Part shown: positions 18,032 through 28,330 of the stretch, piece after piece | Position numbering within the stretch: position 1 is the first letter of the stretch | Layout: every line of letters begins with the position of its first letter | Origin: DATLED01 sp963750255 | Lineage (GTDB): Bacteria > Actinomycetota > Acidimicrobiia > Acidimicrobiales > CADCTF01 | Direction of reading: 5' to 3' | Assembly: GCA_963750255.1 (NCBI GenBank) | Contig: CAVVPZ010000001.1 | Coordinates: 186,001 to 250,000 of the forward strand | Length of the DNA: 64,000 nt | Notes under the pieces: generated by a model | What the model was told of the DNA's origin: nothing | The model's database searches: none | Seen by the model: the letters and a program-made list of their open reading frames with translations, nothing else | Position numbers and translations under genes: made by a program

Positions 18032-19741
18032 CGGCGACCGCCAACCGGTCGCAGACTGACGATTCGACAGCGGCTCCGCCACTGCTCCGGTGCCAGCGAG
18101 TCGACGTCGCCTACGGGCCCGTACAGGTGCTCTTCGGGGTCGACCTCGAAATCGCCAAGGGGGAGATCGTCGCCCTCCTCGGCACCAACGGCGCCGGGAA
18201 GTCAACGATCCTCAAGGCGATCTCGGGGTTGGTGAAACCCATGGCCGGCACGGTCGAGTTCGACGGCCGCGACATCACCGGCCTGGCCGCCAACAAGACC
18301 GCGGCGCTTGGGCTCGTGCAGATGCCGGGCGGCAAGGGCATGTTTCCGACCCTGACCGTCGAGGACAACCTGCGCCTCGCCGGCTGGCTCGTCCGCGAGG
18401 ACAGCGACCGATTCAGCCGCCGCCCTCGATCGGGTCTTCGAGCTGTTCCCGATCCTCAAGGAGCGCTACCGCCAGCAGGCGGGCAACCTGTCCGGAGGCG
18501 AGCAACAGATGCTCACCCTCGGCCAATCGCTCCTCAACGACCCGACGCTGCTCATGATCGACGAGTTGTCGCTCGGTCTCGCTCCGGCCATCGTCGGGAT
18601 GCTCATCGACGTCGTCAAACAGATCCACGCCAGCGGCACGACGATCATCGTCGTGGAGCAGTCCGTCAACGTGGCCCTCACCCTCGCCCAGCGGGCCGTG
18701 TTCATGGAGAAGGGCGAGGTCCGATTCTCCGGTCCGACCCAAGAGCTGCTGGAGCGGCCCGACATCCTGCGCTCCGTCTTCATCGCCGGGGCATCGGGGG
18801 AGCCCGCGGCGGCGCCGACGCCACGTCAGGCACCGCGAACGCGCTCGCCGTCGGGGCCGCCCCCCGGGCGGCGCCGGGCGTCGACGCTCCGATCGTGTTG
18901 TCGACGTCGTCGTTGCTCAAGCGCTTCGGCGGCATCACCGCCGTCGACAACGTCGACCTTCAATTGCGCAAGGGTGAGATCCTCGGTCTGATCGGACAGA
19001 ACGGCGCCGGCAAGACCACCTTGTTCGACTGCATCTCGGGCTTCCTCGACGTCGACGGCGGGCGCATCCTGTTGCACGGCACAGACGTCACCGAGTGGGA
19101 GCCGCACGAGCGGGCCAGGGGTACCCTCGGCCGTTCGTTCCAGGAGGCCCGTCTCTTCCCGTCGCTGACGGTGCAGGAGACCGTTGCCGTCGCGCTCGAA
19201 CGCCACCTCGAGTCCAAGGACATCACGGCCGCCGCACTCCGCCTCCCAGCCTCGTACGAGTCCGAGCTGGTCGTGGCCGCGCAGGGTCGAGGAGCTCGTC
19301 GCGTTGATGGGCCTCGATGCCTTCCGCGAGAAGCTGGTCGGAGAGCTCTCGACGGGCACCCGGCGGATCGTCGAGCTGGCCTGCATCCTCGCCCAGGACC
19401 CCACTGTCCTTCTCCTCGACGAGCCATCGGGAGGGGTGGCACAGCGCGAGACCGAAGCGCTCGGTCCTCTCCTGCAGCGAGTCCAGCAGTTCACCGGCTG
19501 TTCCATCCTCGTGATCGAACACGACATGCCACTGCTCTCGTCGATCTGCGATCGCATGTACGCCCTCGAACTCGGCGGCGTCATCGCCGAGGGCACGCCC
19601 ACCGAGGTACTCGAACACCCCAGGGTGGTCGAGTCGTACCTCGGCAACAACGAGGCCGCCATCAATCGCTCCGGAGTCCGCGGCGAAGCTCCCGCCCCAC
19701 CCCGGCGCCGTACCCGCCGCCGCACCCCGCCGTCAGCCTGA
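18028..19741 (+). CDS. Liv-type ABC importer ATPases LivF and LivG, probably fused (frameshifted)
   Basis: ATG 18028 overlaps the permease stop. The LivF-like domain comes first (GTNGAGKST, LVQMPGGKGMFPTLTVEDNL, NLSGGEQQM, IDELSLGLAP, VVEQSVNVAL), then a Pro/Ala-rich linker of about 30 residues. The LivG-like domain follows (LLKRFGGITAVDNVDL, GQNGAGKTT, RSFQEARLFPSLTVQET, STGTRRIVELACILAQDP, LLLDEPSGGV, VIEHDMPLLSSICDRMY). Frame breaks lie near 18415 and 19285 (extra bases) and near 18830, exactly at the linker. No stop is met between the domains in the LivF frame, so I favour a single fused protein; a separate LivG from GTG about 18894 is the alternative. It ends overlapping the convergent gene by nine bases. 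Confidence 0.78.
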
Positions 19742-20611
19742 AGCGAGGTCGCCTTCGGTCACGAAGTCGATGAGTTGTTCGACGGCCCCGACGAGGGAGG
19801 GTTCGAGGTCGGCGTAGGACGACACCCGGGCCAGGAGACGCCGCCAGAACGCCCCCGTCTCGTTCGGGTCCGGTTCGCCGAGGGCGCGGAGCACCCCTTC
19901 CTTCCATGGCTGTCCCCGAGGCACGTCGGGCCACGCCGCGATCCCCGCGACCCGCGGCCGCACCGCTTGCCAGACATCGACGAACGGCGTACCTGTGACC
20001 AAGACGTGCGGGTCGCGGATCGACGCCGCCAACCGGGCCTCCTTCGACCCCGACACAAGGTGGTCGGCGAGGACGCCCAAGCGGGCGTCGCGGCCGGGGC
20101 GGAAGCCGTCGACGAACCGAGGCAGATGGTCGAGCCCGTCGAGACGCTCGACGACCACGCCCACGCCGCGGAGGTCATCACCCCATACCTTCTCGACCAG
20201 TTCTGCGTCGTGGACCCCCTCGACCAGGATGCGCCCGGCGCGTGCCACCTGGGCCTTTCGGCCCGGCACCACCACCGAACCGCTTGCCGTGGCCGCCGGC
20301 CCCGACGCCGGCGCCGCTGGCCGGGGGCGAACCAGGGTCACCGGCCGGCCTTCGACGGCAAACGCCCCGGGGATGAGGGGAAAGAGGCGTTCGGACCCCA
20401 GGGGCCCGCGCACGACGAGTGCGTCACCGGCCTCGAATCGCAACACGGTCCCGCTGAACCCCGAGGCACGGTGGGTGACGGCGAGCCCGGCGACGGCGTC
20501 GACGCTCGGGTGGGCCGCCGCCACTCGACCGGGCCCATCGACCGGGCCGGCCAGGATCCCCTGCATGGGGGCGGGACGGAAGTCGGGCTCGTCCCTCGGT
20601 TTGCGTGGCAT
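19733..20611 (-). CDS. DUF3097 family protein
   Basis: 292 residues from ATG 20611, intact. It matches the actinobacterial DUF3097 family as I recall it: an N-terminal basic region, a middle section with SVVVPGRKAQVARAGRILVEGVHDAELVEKVWGDDLRGVGVVVERLDGLDHL, which resembles a TOPRIM-like core (E...D.D), and DARLGVLADHLVSGSKEARLAASI. The C-terminal part, HVLVTGTPFVDVWQAVRP, is also typical. Its biochemical function is unknown; the TOPRIM-like segment hints at nucleic-acid processing. Divergent from the mutase gene and convergent with the importer ATPases. Confidence 0.75.
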   Translation of the reverse strand: MPRKPRDEPDFRPAPMQGILAGPVDGPGRVAAAHPSVDAVAGLAVTHRASGFSGTVLRFEAGDALVVRGPLGSERLFPLIPGAFAVEGRPVTLVRPRPAAPASGPAATASGSVVVPGRKAQVARAGRILVEGVHDAELVEKVWGDDLRGVGVVVERLDGLDHLPRFVDGFRPGRDARLGVLADHLVSGSKEARLAASIRDPHVLVTGTPFVDVWQAVRPRVAGIAAWPDVPRGQPWKEGVLRALGEPDPNETGAFWRRLLARVSSYADLEPSLVGAVEQLIDFVTEGDLASG

Positions 20612-20675
20612 GGCGGGCCGTCAACCAATTGCCCGGACGTGACACCACGCCGACGCTGGGGGGAGAATCATGGTC

Positions 20676-22654
20676 ATGGCCGACGAAGCACCCCCGTCAA
20701 CCACGAGCCCGACCGCCCGTGGATCATGCGCACATACTCGGGCCACAGCTCGGCGAAGGCGTCGAACGTGTTGTACCGAACCAACTTGGCCAAGGGACAG
20801 ACCGGCCTGTCCATCGCCTTCGACCTGCCGACCCAGATCGGCTACGACCCCGACCTCTCCCGAGGCCAAGGGCGAGGTGGGCAAGGTCGGGGTGCCGGTC
20901 GCCCACCTCGGCCACATGAGTGAACTGCTCGACGGCATCCCCGTCGACCAGATCTCGACCTCGATGACGATCAACGCCACGGCGGCGTGGGTGCTCGCGC
21001 CTCTACATCGCCAACGCCGAGGACCACGGCGTCGAGCCGCACCTCCTCACCGGCACGACCCAGAACGACATCGTCAAGGAGTACCTGAGCCGGGGCACGT
21101 TCATCTTCCCGCCCGTGCCGAGCCGCCGGCTGATCGTCGACATGGTCGCCTACACCGTGCGCCACGTCCCCCGGTGGAACCCGATCAACGTCTGCAGCTA
21201 CCACCTGCAGGAGGCGGGGGCGACGCCGGTACAAGAGCTGGCCTTCACCATGGCCACCGCCATCGGCATCCTCGACGCCGTGCGCGACAGCGGGCAGGTC
21301 GCCCCCGACGACTTCCCCGAAGTCGTCGGCCGCATCTCCTTCTTCGTCAACGCTGGCATCCGCTTCGTCGAGGAGACGTGCAAGATGCGGGTCTTCACCC
21401 GCTGGTGGGACTGGATCTGCCTCGAGCGCTACGGCGTGCAAGACCCGAGGCTGCGCCGGTTCCGCTACGCCGTGCAGGTCAACAGCGTCGGCCTGACCGA
21501 GGCCCAGCCCGAGAACAACGTCCAGCGGATGGTCCTCGAGATGCTGGGCGTGACGCTCTCGAAGGGCGCCCGCACCCGTTCGACTGGCCGTGCCGGCGTG
21601 GAACGAGGCGCTCGGCCTGCCCCGACCCTGGGACCAGCAGTGGGCGCTTGCGGATGCAGCAGGTGCTGGCCTTCGAGACCGACCTGCTCGAGTACGGCGA
21701 CATCTTCGCCGGCAGCAAGGTGATCGAGAGCCAAGACGCAAGAGCTGCTCGAGGCGGCCGAGGCCGAGCTCGACGAAGATGCCTCGACTGGGCGGCGCCT
21801 TCGAGGCCATCGACGTGATGAAGTGCCGTCTCGTCCAGAGCCAGGCCGAGCGCCGGCGACTGATCGAGGCGGGCGAGCTCAAGGTCATCGGGGTCAACTC
21901 GTTCACCGAGAGCGAGCCGTCCCCGCTCGAGGGCGAAGGGCCGATCCAGACGGCCCGACGAGGCGGCCGAGCGGAGGCATGCGGACCGACGTCGAGGAGT
22001 GGCGGTCGAAGCGCGACAGCCGACGCGGTGGACAAGGCCGTCGACGAGCTCCGGCGGGTCGCCTCGAGCGACGAGAACATCATGCCGGCGACGATCGCCC
22101 TGGCCCACGCCGGCGGCACGACCGGCGAGTGGGCCAATGCGCTGCGGGAGGTGTTCGGCGAGTTCCGGGCCCCGACCGGCGTGGCCGGCGCCGTCGGCGG
22201 GCGGGGCGTGAGCATGGACGAGGTGCGCGAGCGGACGGGGGCCATGGTCGGCGGGCCGCCCCGAATGCTCGTGGCCAAGCCCGGTCTCGACGGTCACTCG
22301 AACGGCGCCGAGCAGGTGGCCGTGGCCGCCCGCGACGCCGGGTTCGAGGTCGTCTACCAGGGCATCCGCCTGACGCCGGGCCAGATCGCGGCCGCGGCTC
22401 GCGACGAGGACGTGGACATCATCGGCCTGTCGATCCTCTCCGGCAGCCACCTCGAGCTGGTCCCCGAGGTCGTCCGGCTGGTCCGGGCGGCCGGCGTCGA
22501 CGCACCGATCGTGGTCGGCGGCATCATCCCGTCCGAGGATCAGATCCGCCTCAAGGAGGCCGGCGTGGCGGCCTGCTACACGCCCAAGGATTACGAACTG
22601 GCCCAGATCATGGGGGACATGGCCGAGCTCGCCTCGGCCCACCGGGCCAACTAG
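20676..22654 (+). CDS. meaA: Ethylmalonyl-CoA mutase (MeaA/Ecm type), frameshifted
   Basis: ATG 20676 (or 20670; a G-rich GGGGGGAGA precedes) to TAG at 22652-22654, about 660 residues, as in MeaA/Ecm proteins. The N-terminal TIM-barrel half shows RTYSGHSSAKASN, KGQTGLSIAFDLPTQIGYD, GTTQNDIVKEYLSRGTFIFPP, CSYHLQEAGATPVQE and LTEAQPENNVQR. The C-terminal half has the cobalamin signature KPGLDGHSNGAEQ (DxHxxG), LSILSGSH and VGGIIP. A single-chain mutase with EGEGPIQT-type linker is characteristic of ethylmalonyl- rather than two-subunit methylmalonyl-CoA mutases. Many small indels lie between 20690 and 22010 (one is a base missing from a C run near 20690). It isomerises (2R)-ethylmalonyl-CoA to methylsuccinyl-CoA. 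Confidence 0.87.
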
Positions 22655-22681
22655 GGCTTGACTCGGCGCCTCCGGAGGCCG

Positions 22682-23413
22682 ATGGTGCTGCGCATGGATC
22701 GGCGCGCCCTCCCGGGCCTCTTCGGCGGCCTGGCCGGCTGCACGTTCGCGGTGGCCGGGGCCATCCTTCCCTCGCCCTCGCTCACCGTCGTCGCCGCGGC
22801 CTGCGCCCTGCTGGCCGGCGCCTCGTCGCTGGCCCTGCTGGAGCGGGCCCGCCTGGCCGAGCAGCGCGCCGCCATCGCCGTGGCCGAGCTGGCCACCCTC
22901 CGGGAGATCGAGCAGGTCGGGCCCGCTGCTCGAGCGCACCGTGCTCGATCCCGAGACCGGCCTGCCCGACGTCCGCTTCTTCGAGGTCGCCCTCGACACC
23001 CGCATCAGCGCCGCCCGCCGCCACCTCTGGCCCGTCACGGTCGTGCTCCTCGAGTTCACCCCCCACCCGGAGCACCGGCTCGGCCAGAGCCTCGGCGTGT
23101 TCACGACCCTGCTCCGTTCGACCCTCCGGGAAGCCGACGTCGCCTGCCGCATCGCCCCCCGCACGTTCGCCCTGGTGTTGGAGGACACGAACGAGGCCGG
23201 CGGGGTCTGGGCGGCCGAGCGCATCCAGATCGCGCTCGCCCAGCGACGTCGTCGGCGCCCAGGGCCTGTCGGCCGGGGTCGCCAGCTACCCGACCCACGG
23301 CCTCGCCGCCGGCGAGGTGCTGGCCCGGCGCTGGCGCCCTCAACCGCGCCGCAGCCACCGACGCCGGCCACAGCCTCGGCGTCGTCGAGGTCGCCGGCGT
23401 CGACCTCACGTAG
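22682..23413 (+). CDS. Membrane-anchored degenerate GGDEF-domain protein (frameshifted)
   Basis: ATG 22682 (or 22694) to TAG 23411-23413, about 243 residues. Two N-terminal hydrophobic stretches (FGGLAGCTFAVAGAI, LTVVAAACALLAGASSLALL) are followed by a coiled segment and a GGDEF-like domain. The opening DPETGLPDVRFFEVALDTRISAARRHLWPVTVVLLEF matches the start of diguanylate cyclases, and ADVACRIAPRTFALVLEDTNEAG occupies the active-site hairpin, where RYGGDEF is expected. The hairpin therefore lacks Gly-Gly-Asp/Glu-Glu-Phe and cannot bind Mg-GTP in the usual way. LSAGVASYPTHG follows as usual. Frame breaks near 22920, 23245 and 23340. Probably a catalytically dead sensor or scaffold. Confidence 0.68.
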   Translation: MVLRMDRRALPGLFGGLAGCTFAVAGAILPSPSLTVVAAACALLAGASSLALLERARLAEQRAAIAVAELATLREIEQVGPAARAHRARSRDRPARRPLLRGRPRHPHQRRPPPPLARHGRAPRVHPPPGAPARPEPRRVHDPAPFDPPGSRRRLPHRPPHVRPGVGGHERGRRGLGGRAHPDRARPATSSAPRACRPGSPATRPTASPPARCWPGAGALNRAAATDAGHSLGVVEVAGVDLT

Positions 23414-23537
23414 TTCTCGGCCTCGCTCTGCGGCGCCGCCCTCCGGGCCGAAGCCTTGCCGCTCGGCGGCGGCTGCTCGCTGGCGCTCCCGACGCCGCGA
23501 TGTTCTCGGCCTCGCTCTGCGGCGCCGCCCTCCGGGC
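23413..23537. repeat. Two direct 36-bp repeats in a 240-bp gene-free stretch
   Basis: An identical 36-base sequence, beginning GTTCTCGGCCTCGCTCTGCG and ending CTCCGGGC, occurs at 23413-23448 and 23502-23537, offset by 89 bases. The first copy begins at the last base of the GGDEF-protein stop codon. No gene is evident from 23414 to 23656. The stretch also holds a lone TGTGGACAA (23626-23634) that matches a DnaA-box core. Only two copies and no palindromic arms, so not a CRISPR. Confidence 0.8.
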
Positions 23538-23656
23538 TGCCTGAGGATCGTTCAGTTTTCCCCAGCCTTGGTCACAGGCGGGGGATAACTTCCGGTCCGG
23601 CTACGGGAACGGGCTGCTGAGACCCTGTGGACAACCCTGTTGGTGACGCAAGGCCG

Positions 23657-24698
23657 CTAAGCCCGGGGCGGCACCTCGAAGCACCGATCGTCGATCGAGC
23701 CGAAGGCGTAGCCGGGGTACAGGCCGCCGAACATGCCCCGGGTCCGCTCCGTCCAGGCGAGGGCGTCGGCCCGACGGATGCGGTGGACGAGCTGGAGGAT
23801 CCCGCCCTCGAAGATCCGGTACTCGGCCCACAGCCCCGGGGAAGTCCTTCACGCAGGCGACCTCGACCCACGGCGATCGCCCCGGTGGCGGCGAAGCGCC
23901 GGACCCGGTTGCGGTGGGTGTGCCCGCAGAAGTAGCCGGCGATGGCGGGTCGCCGGGCGGCGACGGCGATCGACTTCTCCGAGTCGTCCGGATTGATCCC
24001 GAAGTAGGTGTCGCTGCGGTGCTTGGAGCCGGGTGCCCACGGGTGGTGGTGCCCGAAGAGCGAGGACCGGCGCCGAGGTGGCCCGCCGCCAGCTCGTCGA
24101 GCCACTCGAGCTGGCCGTCGTCGACGCCGCCGTTCGGCGCAAAGGGCACGGTGGTGTCGAGCATCGCCAGCACGGCGCCGGCACCTCCACGGCGAAGGGC
24201 CCGGAGGGGGCGTCGGTCTGGCCGCTGTAGGCGTCGTGGTTGCCGCGGATGTGGCGCATCCGATCGCCGAAGGCGCCCTCGTAGCAGCGGAGGAAGTCCT
24301 GGTACTCCTCGTCGGTGCCGTCGTCGGTGAGGTCGCCCTTGACGAGCACCACGTCCGGATCGACGGCGGCGATCTCCTCGACGGCGGCCGAGTTCATGGT
24401 CTCCGGATACGGCGGCTCGCCCGGCCGGCTCGCGAACGTCGGACCGGCGTCGGGCATGTTCGACTCGTAGCCGCAGACCGTCTCGCCGAAGTGGACGTCG
24501 TTGACCGTGGCCACGGTGGCGAGAGCGTTCGCCGCCCGGACGGGCCAGCGTCGTGAACGAGACGCCGTCGTAGGTGTATCGGGTCGGGGCCGAGCTCGTA
24601 GGCCTCCAGTCGAGCGCAGGTCGTGTCGGGTCGCCGCCCCGGAAGACGACGGCGAAGTCGTCGCCGACGGTGGTGACCTCCGGCTCGGCCTCGTCCAC
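23657..24698 (-). CDS. Calcineurin-like metallophosphatase (frameshifted)
   Basis: From GTG 24698, three bases after the accE stop, to TAG 23657-23659. An N-terminal beta domain (VTTVGDDFAVVFRGGD, RYTYDGVSFTTLARPGGE) precedes the phosphoesterase core: ATVNDVHFGE (D-x-H), VVLVKGDLTDDG (G-D), RGNHDAYSG (GNHD), GHHHPWAPGSK and GYFCGHTHRNRVR (GHTH). All metal ligands of the family are therefore present, spread over three frames because of several single-base indels. The C-terminus reads FGSIDDRCFEVPPRA in the corrected frame. The purple-acid-phosphatase-like order suggests a phosphomonoesterase or phosphodiesterase; no signal peptide is seen. Probably the last gene of the accD-accE operon. Confidence 0.78.
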
Positions 24699-24700
24699 CG

Positions 24701-24890
24701 CTAGGGCCGGACCCTCGCGCTGGCCGGCGACCGGCGCGGTGTCCACCACCGGTTCGAGAAGCGCCAGGGCGAGGCCTGGTTCTCGTCGTCCACGACCACC
24801 ACCGGCCGGCGGCCAGGCCATCTCGACCGCGGCCACGATGGCGACCAGTTCCTCGGGTGAGGGATCGCGTCTAGAGGGGGACGTTGGCAT
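24701..24890 (-). CDS. accE: Acyl-CoA carboxylase epsilon subunit (frameshifted)
   Basis: A small gene of about 62 codons. ATG 24890 lies 20 bases inside the 3' end of accD. It opens MPTSPSRRDPSPEELVAIVAAVE, the PSPEEL-A-alpha-helix typical of AccE. After one extra base near 24815 the frame gives PVVVVDDENQASPWRFSNRWWTP and a TAG at 24701-24703. The W-R-F-S-x-R-W-W ending is the hallmark of this actinobacterial subunit, which binds the carboxyltransferase and raises activity of acetyl/propionyl-CoA carboxylases. Its place directly after the beta subunit is the usual one. It is too short and broken to appear as an ordinary open frame. Confidence 0.8.
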
Positions 24891-26431
24891 GCTTCCTGCG
24901 GGGAAGGTCTTCGCGCTTGGTCTCAGCAGCTCGAGCGAGCGGATGAGCACCTTGCGGGTCTCGGCCGGGTCGATCACATCGTCGACGTAGCCGCGCTCGG
25001 CGGCCTCGTAGGGGTTGGCGTGGCGCTCGTTGTAGTCGTCGATGAGCTCGGCGCGCCGGGCCTCGGGCTCGTCGTGCTCGGACTAGCTCGCGCTTGTGCA
25101 GCACGTTGATGGCCTGCTCCGCGCCCATCACGGCGAGCTCGGCCGACGGCCAGGCGTAGGCGAGGTCGCAGCCGATCGACTTGGAGTTCATGACGACGTA
25201 GGCGCCGCCATAGGCCTTGCGGGTGATGAGCTGGATCCGCGGGACAGTCGCCTCGCAGTAGGCGTAGAGCAGCTTGGCGCCGTGGCGGATGATGCCGCCG
25301 TACTCCTGGTCGGTGCCGGGCTGGAAGCCGGGGACGTCGACCAGGGTGACGAGCGGGATGTTGAAGGCGTCGCAGGTGCGGACGAACCGCGCCGCCTTCT
25401 CGGAGGCGTCGATGTTCAGCACGCCGGCGAGGATCTGGGGCTGGTTGCCGACGATGCCGACGACGGTGCCGTTGAGGCGGGCGAAGCCGCACGTGATGTT
25501 CTGCGCGTAGTGCGAGGCGTACTCGACGTAGTCACCGTCATCGACGATCGCCGTGATGACCTTCTTCATGTCGTAGGGCATCCGGCTGCTGGCGGGGATC
25601 AGATCGCGCAGCTCGGGCGTCTCGCGGTAGCGGGTCGTCCGTCGCTCTCCACCAGCGGCGGCAGCTCGAGGTTGTTGGCCGGGAAGGAAGCGAGAGCAGG
25701 TACCGGACCTCGTCGAGGCAGGCCTTGTCGTCGCGGGCCACGAACTGGCAGACGCCGGACTTGGTGGCGTGGGTCATGGCCCCGCCGAGCTGCTCCTGGG
25801 TCACGACCTCACCGGTGACCGACTTCACGACGTCGGGGCCGGTGATGAACATGTAGCTCGTCTCCTGCACCATGAAGACGAAGTCGGTGAGGGCCGGGCT
25901 GTAGACGGCGCCGCCGGCGCAGGGGCCCATGATCACGCTGATCTGGGGGACGACGCCGCTGGCCTGCACGTTGCGGTGGAAGATGCCGCCGTACATGGCG
26001 AGGGAGACGACGCCCTCCTGGATGCGGGCGCCGGCGCCGTCGTTGAGGCCGATGATCGGGATCACCGAGGCTCGAGCGCAGAGGTCCATGACCTTGTGGA
26101 TCTTCTCGGCGAACACCTCGCCGAGCGCACCGCCGAAGACGGTGAAGTCCTGGCTGAAGATGCAGACCTTGCGACCGTCGACCGTGCCGAAGCCGGTGAC
26201 GACGCCGTCGGTGTAGGGCCGGTCCTGGAGGCTCTCGCCCGCCCGGTGGCGGGCCAGCATGTCGAGCTCCTGGAAGGAGCCGTCGTCGAGCAGGTACTCG
26301 ATCCGCTCCCGGGCGGTCATCTTGCCCCGGTCGTGCTGGCGGCTCACGGCGGCTTCGGAGCCGGCGTGGAGGGCCTGCTCCTTCTTCTTGGCCAGCTCGT
26401 CCAGGCGTTCGGTCATCGGGTGGTCGGACAT
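24871..26431 (-). CDS. Acyl-CoA (propionyl-CoA type) carboxylase beta subunit (frameshifted)
   Basis: ATG 26431 to TAG 24871-24873, about 520 residues, the usual length of AccD5/PccB proteins. The start (RLDELAKKKEQALHAG, HDRGKMTARERIEYLLDDGSF) and the crotonase core are typical: GFGTVDGRKVCIFSQDFTVFGGALGE, GLNDGAGARIQEGVVSL, IMGPCAGGAVYSPALTDF, FITGPDVVKSVTGE, LVDVPGFQPGTDQEYGGIIRHGAK and ITRKAYGGAYVVM. The C-terminus TKREDLPRRKHANVPL is the standard ending. Indels near 25640-25690, 25090 and 24925 interrupt it. It carboxylates propionyl- or acetyl-CoA with a biotinylated alpha subunit that is not in this window. accE follows at once. Confidence 0.9.
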
Positions 26432-26533
26432 CGAGGTTCAGGCTAGTTCTCGACCCGGGGAAGCAGTCCAGACGAGCGAGGCGAGGAAATCGCCGGCGGA
26501 CTGAAATGACCCCAGCGGTAGCCTGACCGCGCC

Positions 26534-28330
26534 ATGGCCGAACCTGTCGATACCGTCGCGCCCTCGGTCGGCGTCGTCCGCCGCGGGTTGGCCGTGATGA
26601 GGATCGAGGTCAAGCTCCACCCCCGCCCTTCTCCTTCGCCGTCATCGGATCGCTGACCTACGCCTTGGCGACGGTGCGTCATCGGTGGTCATCGGCCAGG
26701 TGGTCGACAAGGTGATCACGCCGCGCTTCGCCGACGGTCAGGTCGCGACGGGGCGGTGATCGCCGGCGCCCTGGCCATTTTCGGTGTCGGCGTCTTGAAG
26801 TCGGCCGGCATCGTGTTCCGCAGGATCAACGCGACGATCACCCAGGCCCGGGTGCAGGAGACGTTGCGTTCCCGGGTGGTCGACCAGTTCATCGACCTGC
26901 CACTGAGCTACCACCGCTCGAAGCCGACGGGCGAGTTGTTGGCTCACGCCGGCGGCGACGCCGAGGCCGCCACCGACATCTTGGCGCCGCTGCCCTGGGC
27001 GACGGGCGTCCTCGTGCTCCTCGCCGTCGCGTCGGCGTTGGCTGCTGGTGACCGACCTGTTCCTCGGCCTCATCGGTCTGGTGCTGTTGCCCTCGGCGCT
27101 GATCCTCAACGTGTGGTTCCAGGTCCGCCTCGAGGAGCCGGCCCTACGAGGCCCAGGAGGCCTACGGCGACTTGTCGAGCGTCGCCTACGAGTCGGTCGA
27201 CGGCGCCATGGTGGTCAAGACGCTCGGCGCCGAGGAGCGCGAGGGCGACCGCTTCGAAGCCCGGGCCGAGGCGCTCCGCGACCGGCGCATCCTGCTCGGC
27301 GTCCGGCAGGCCGCGCTCTACCAGTTGCTCGATCTGCTGCCGGCGTCGGCATCCTGCTCTCCTCGTCGTCGGCGCGTGGCGGGTCGACCGCGGCCTGATC
27401 ACGACGGGCACGTTCGTCGGATTCCTCAACCTCATCCGACTCGTCACGTGGCCCCTCCATCTCGTCGGTTGGGTGCTCGGGCTCGATGCCCCGCACCGTG
27501 GCCGGCTGGGAGCGGGTCAAGGGCGTGCTCGACCAGCCGCGGCCACCGGCGTCGGCGCACCGCGACGCCCACCCCGCTGCGGGACGGCGCTCGCGGCGCC
27601 GGCCTCGGGTTGACCTACGAAGATGGCCACGGAGGTGCTCGCCGACGTGACGTTCGACCTAGGCCGGGGATCACCGCCGCGCTCGTCGGGCCGACGGGCG
27701 GCGGCAAGTCGACGTTGTTGCAGGTGCTGTCCGGCCTCCTCGAACCGACCACCGGCGACGTCTCGGCCGCTCGGACCCATCGCGCTCGCGTTTCAGGAGC
27801 CCTTCGTGTTCGCCGACTCGGCCCATTCCAACATCACGTTGGGCGCCGACGTCGACGACGACACCGTGCGCGCCGCGGCCGAGGTCGCCCAAGCCGACGA
27901 GTTCATCGCCAAGCTGCCCGAGGGATACGAGTCGGTCATCGGCGAGCGGGGGGCGACGCTGTCCGGGGGCCAGCGTCAGCGTCTGGCCCTCGCCCGCGCC
28001 CTCGCCCGGCGGCCGGCGCTGTTGTTGCTCGACGACGCCACCTCGGCGTCGACCCCGCCACCGAGGCCGCCATCCTCACCGGCCTCGCCGGCGCCTTCGC
28101 GGGCACCACCACGCTGGTGGTCGCCAACCGCCCGTCGACGATCGCGCTGGCCGACATCGTGCTGTTCCTGGCCGACGGTCGCCTCGAGGCCTACGGCACC
28201 CACGCCGAACTCCTGCGTTCGTCGCCCGGATACGCCGATCTCGTCGAGGCCTACGAACGGGAGCGGACGGGGGCCCTGGTGCCCGACCGTTCCGCCGCCT
28301 CGTGCCCGAGGGCCCCCGCAGCGCGCATGA
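26534..28330 (+). CDS. ABC exporter half-transporter A, degenerate catalytic site (frameshifted)
   Basis: ATG 26534, divergent from accD, to TGA 28328-28330. Six membrane helices precede an ATPase: GPTGGGKST (Walker A), FQEPFVFADSAHSNITLG (Q-loop region), ATLSGGQRQRLALARAL (canonical signature) and LLLLDDATSA. In the Walker B the catalytic Glu is Asp, and the H-loop reads VANRPST, with Asn in place of His. These substitutions mark a non-hydrolysing half-site, as in heterodimeric exporters. At least six indels fall between 26650 and 28050. The end overlaps the start of exporter B by ATGA, so the two surely form one complex. Export substrate unknown (lipid, drug or siderophore). Confidence 0.83.

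Noticed and set aside
23413..23537. Two 36-bp repeats considered as a minimal CRISPR
   Set aside because: Only two copies, no further repeat on either side, no dyad symmetry typical of CRISPR repeats, no cas genes.
23626..23634. TGTGGACAA, a match to the high-GC DnaA box, near a gene-free stretch that might suggest an origin
   Set aside because: Only one good box, no AT-rich unwinding region and no dnaA, dnaN or rpmH nearby.
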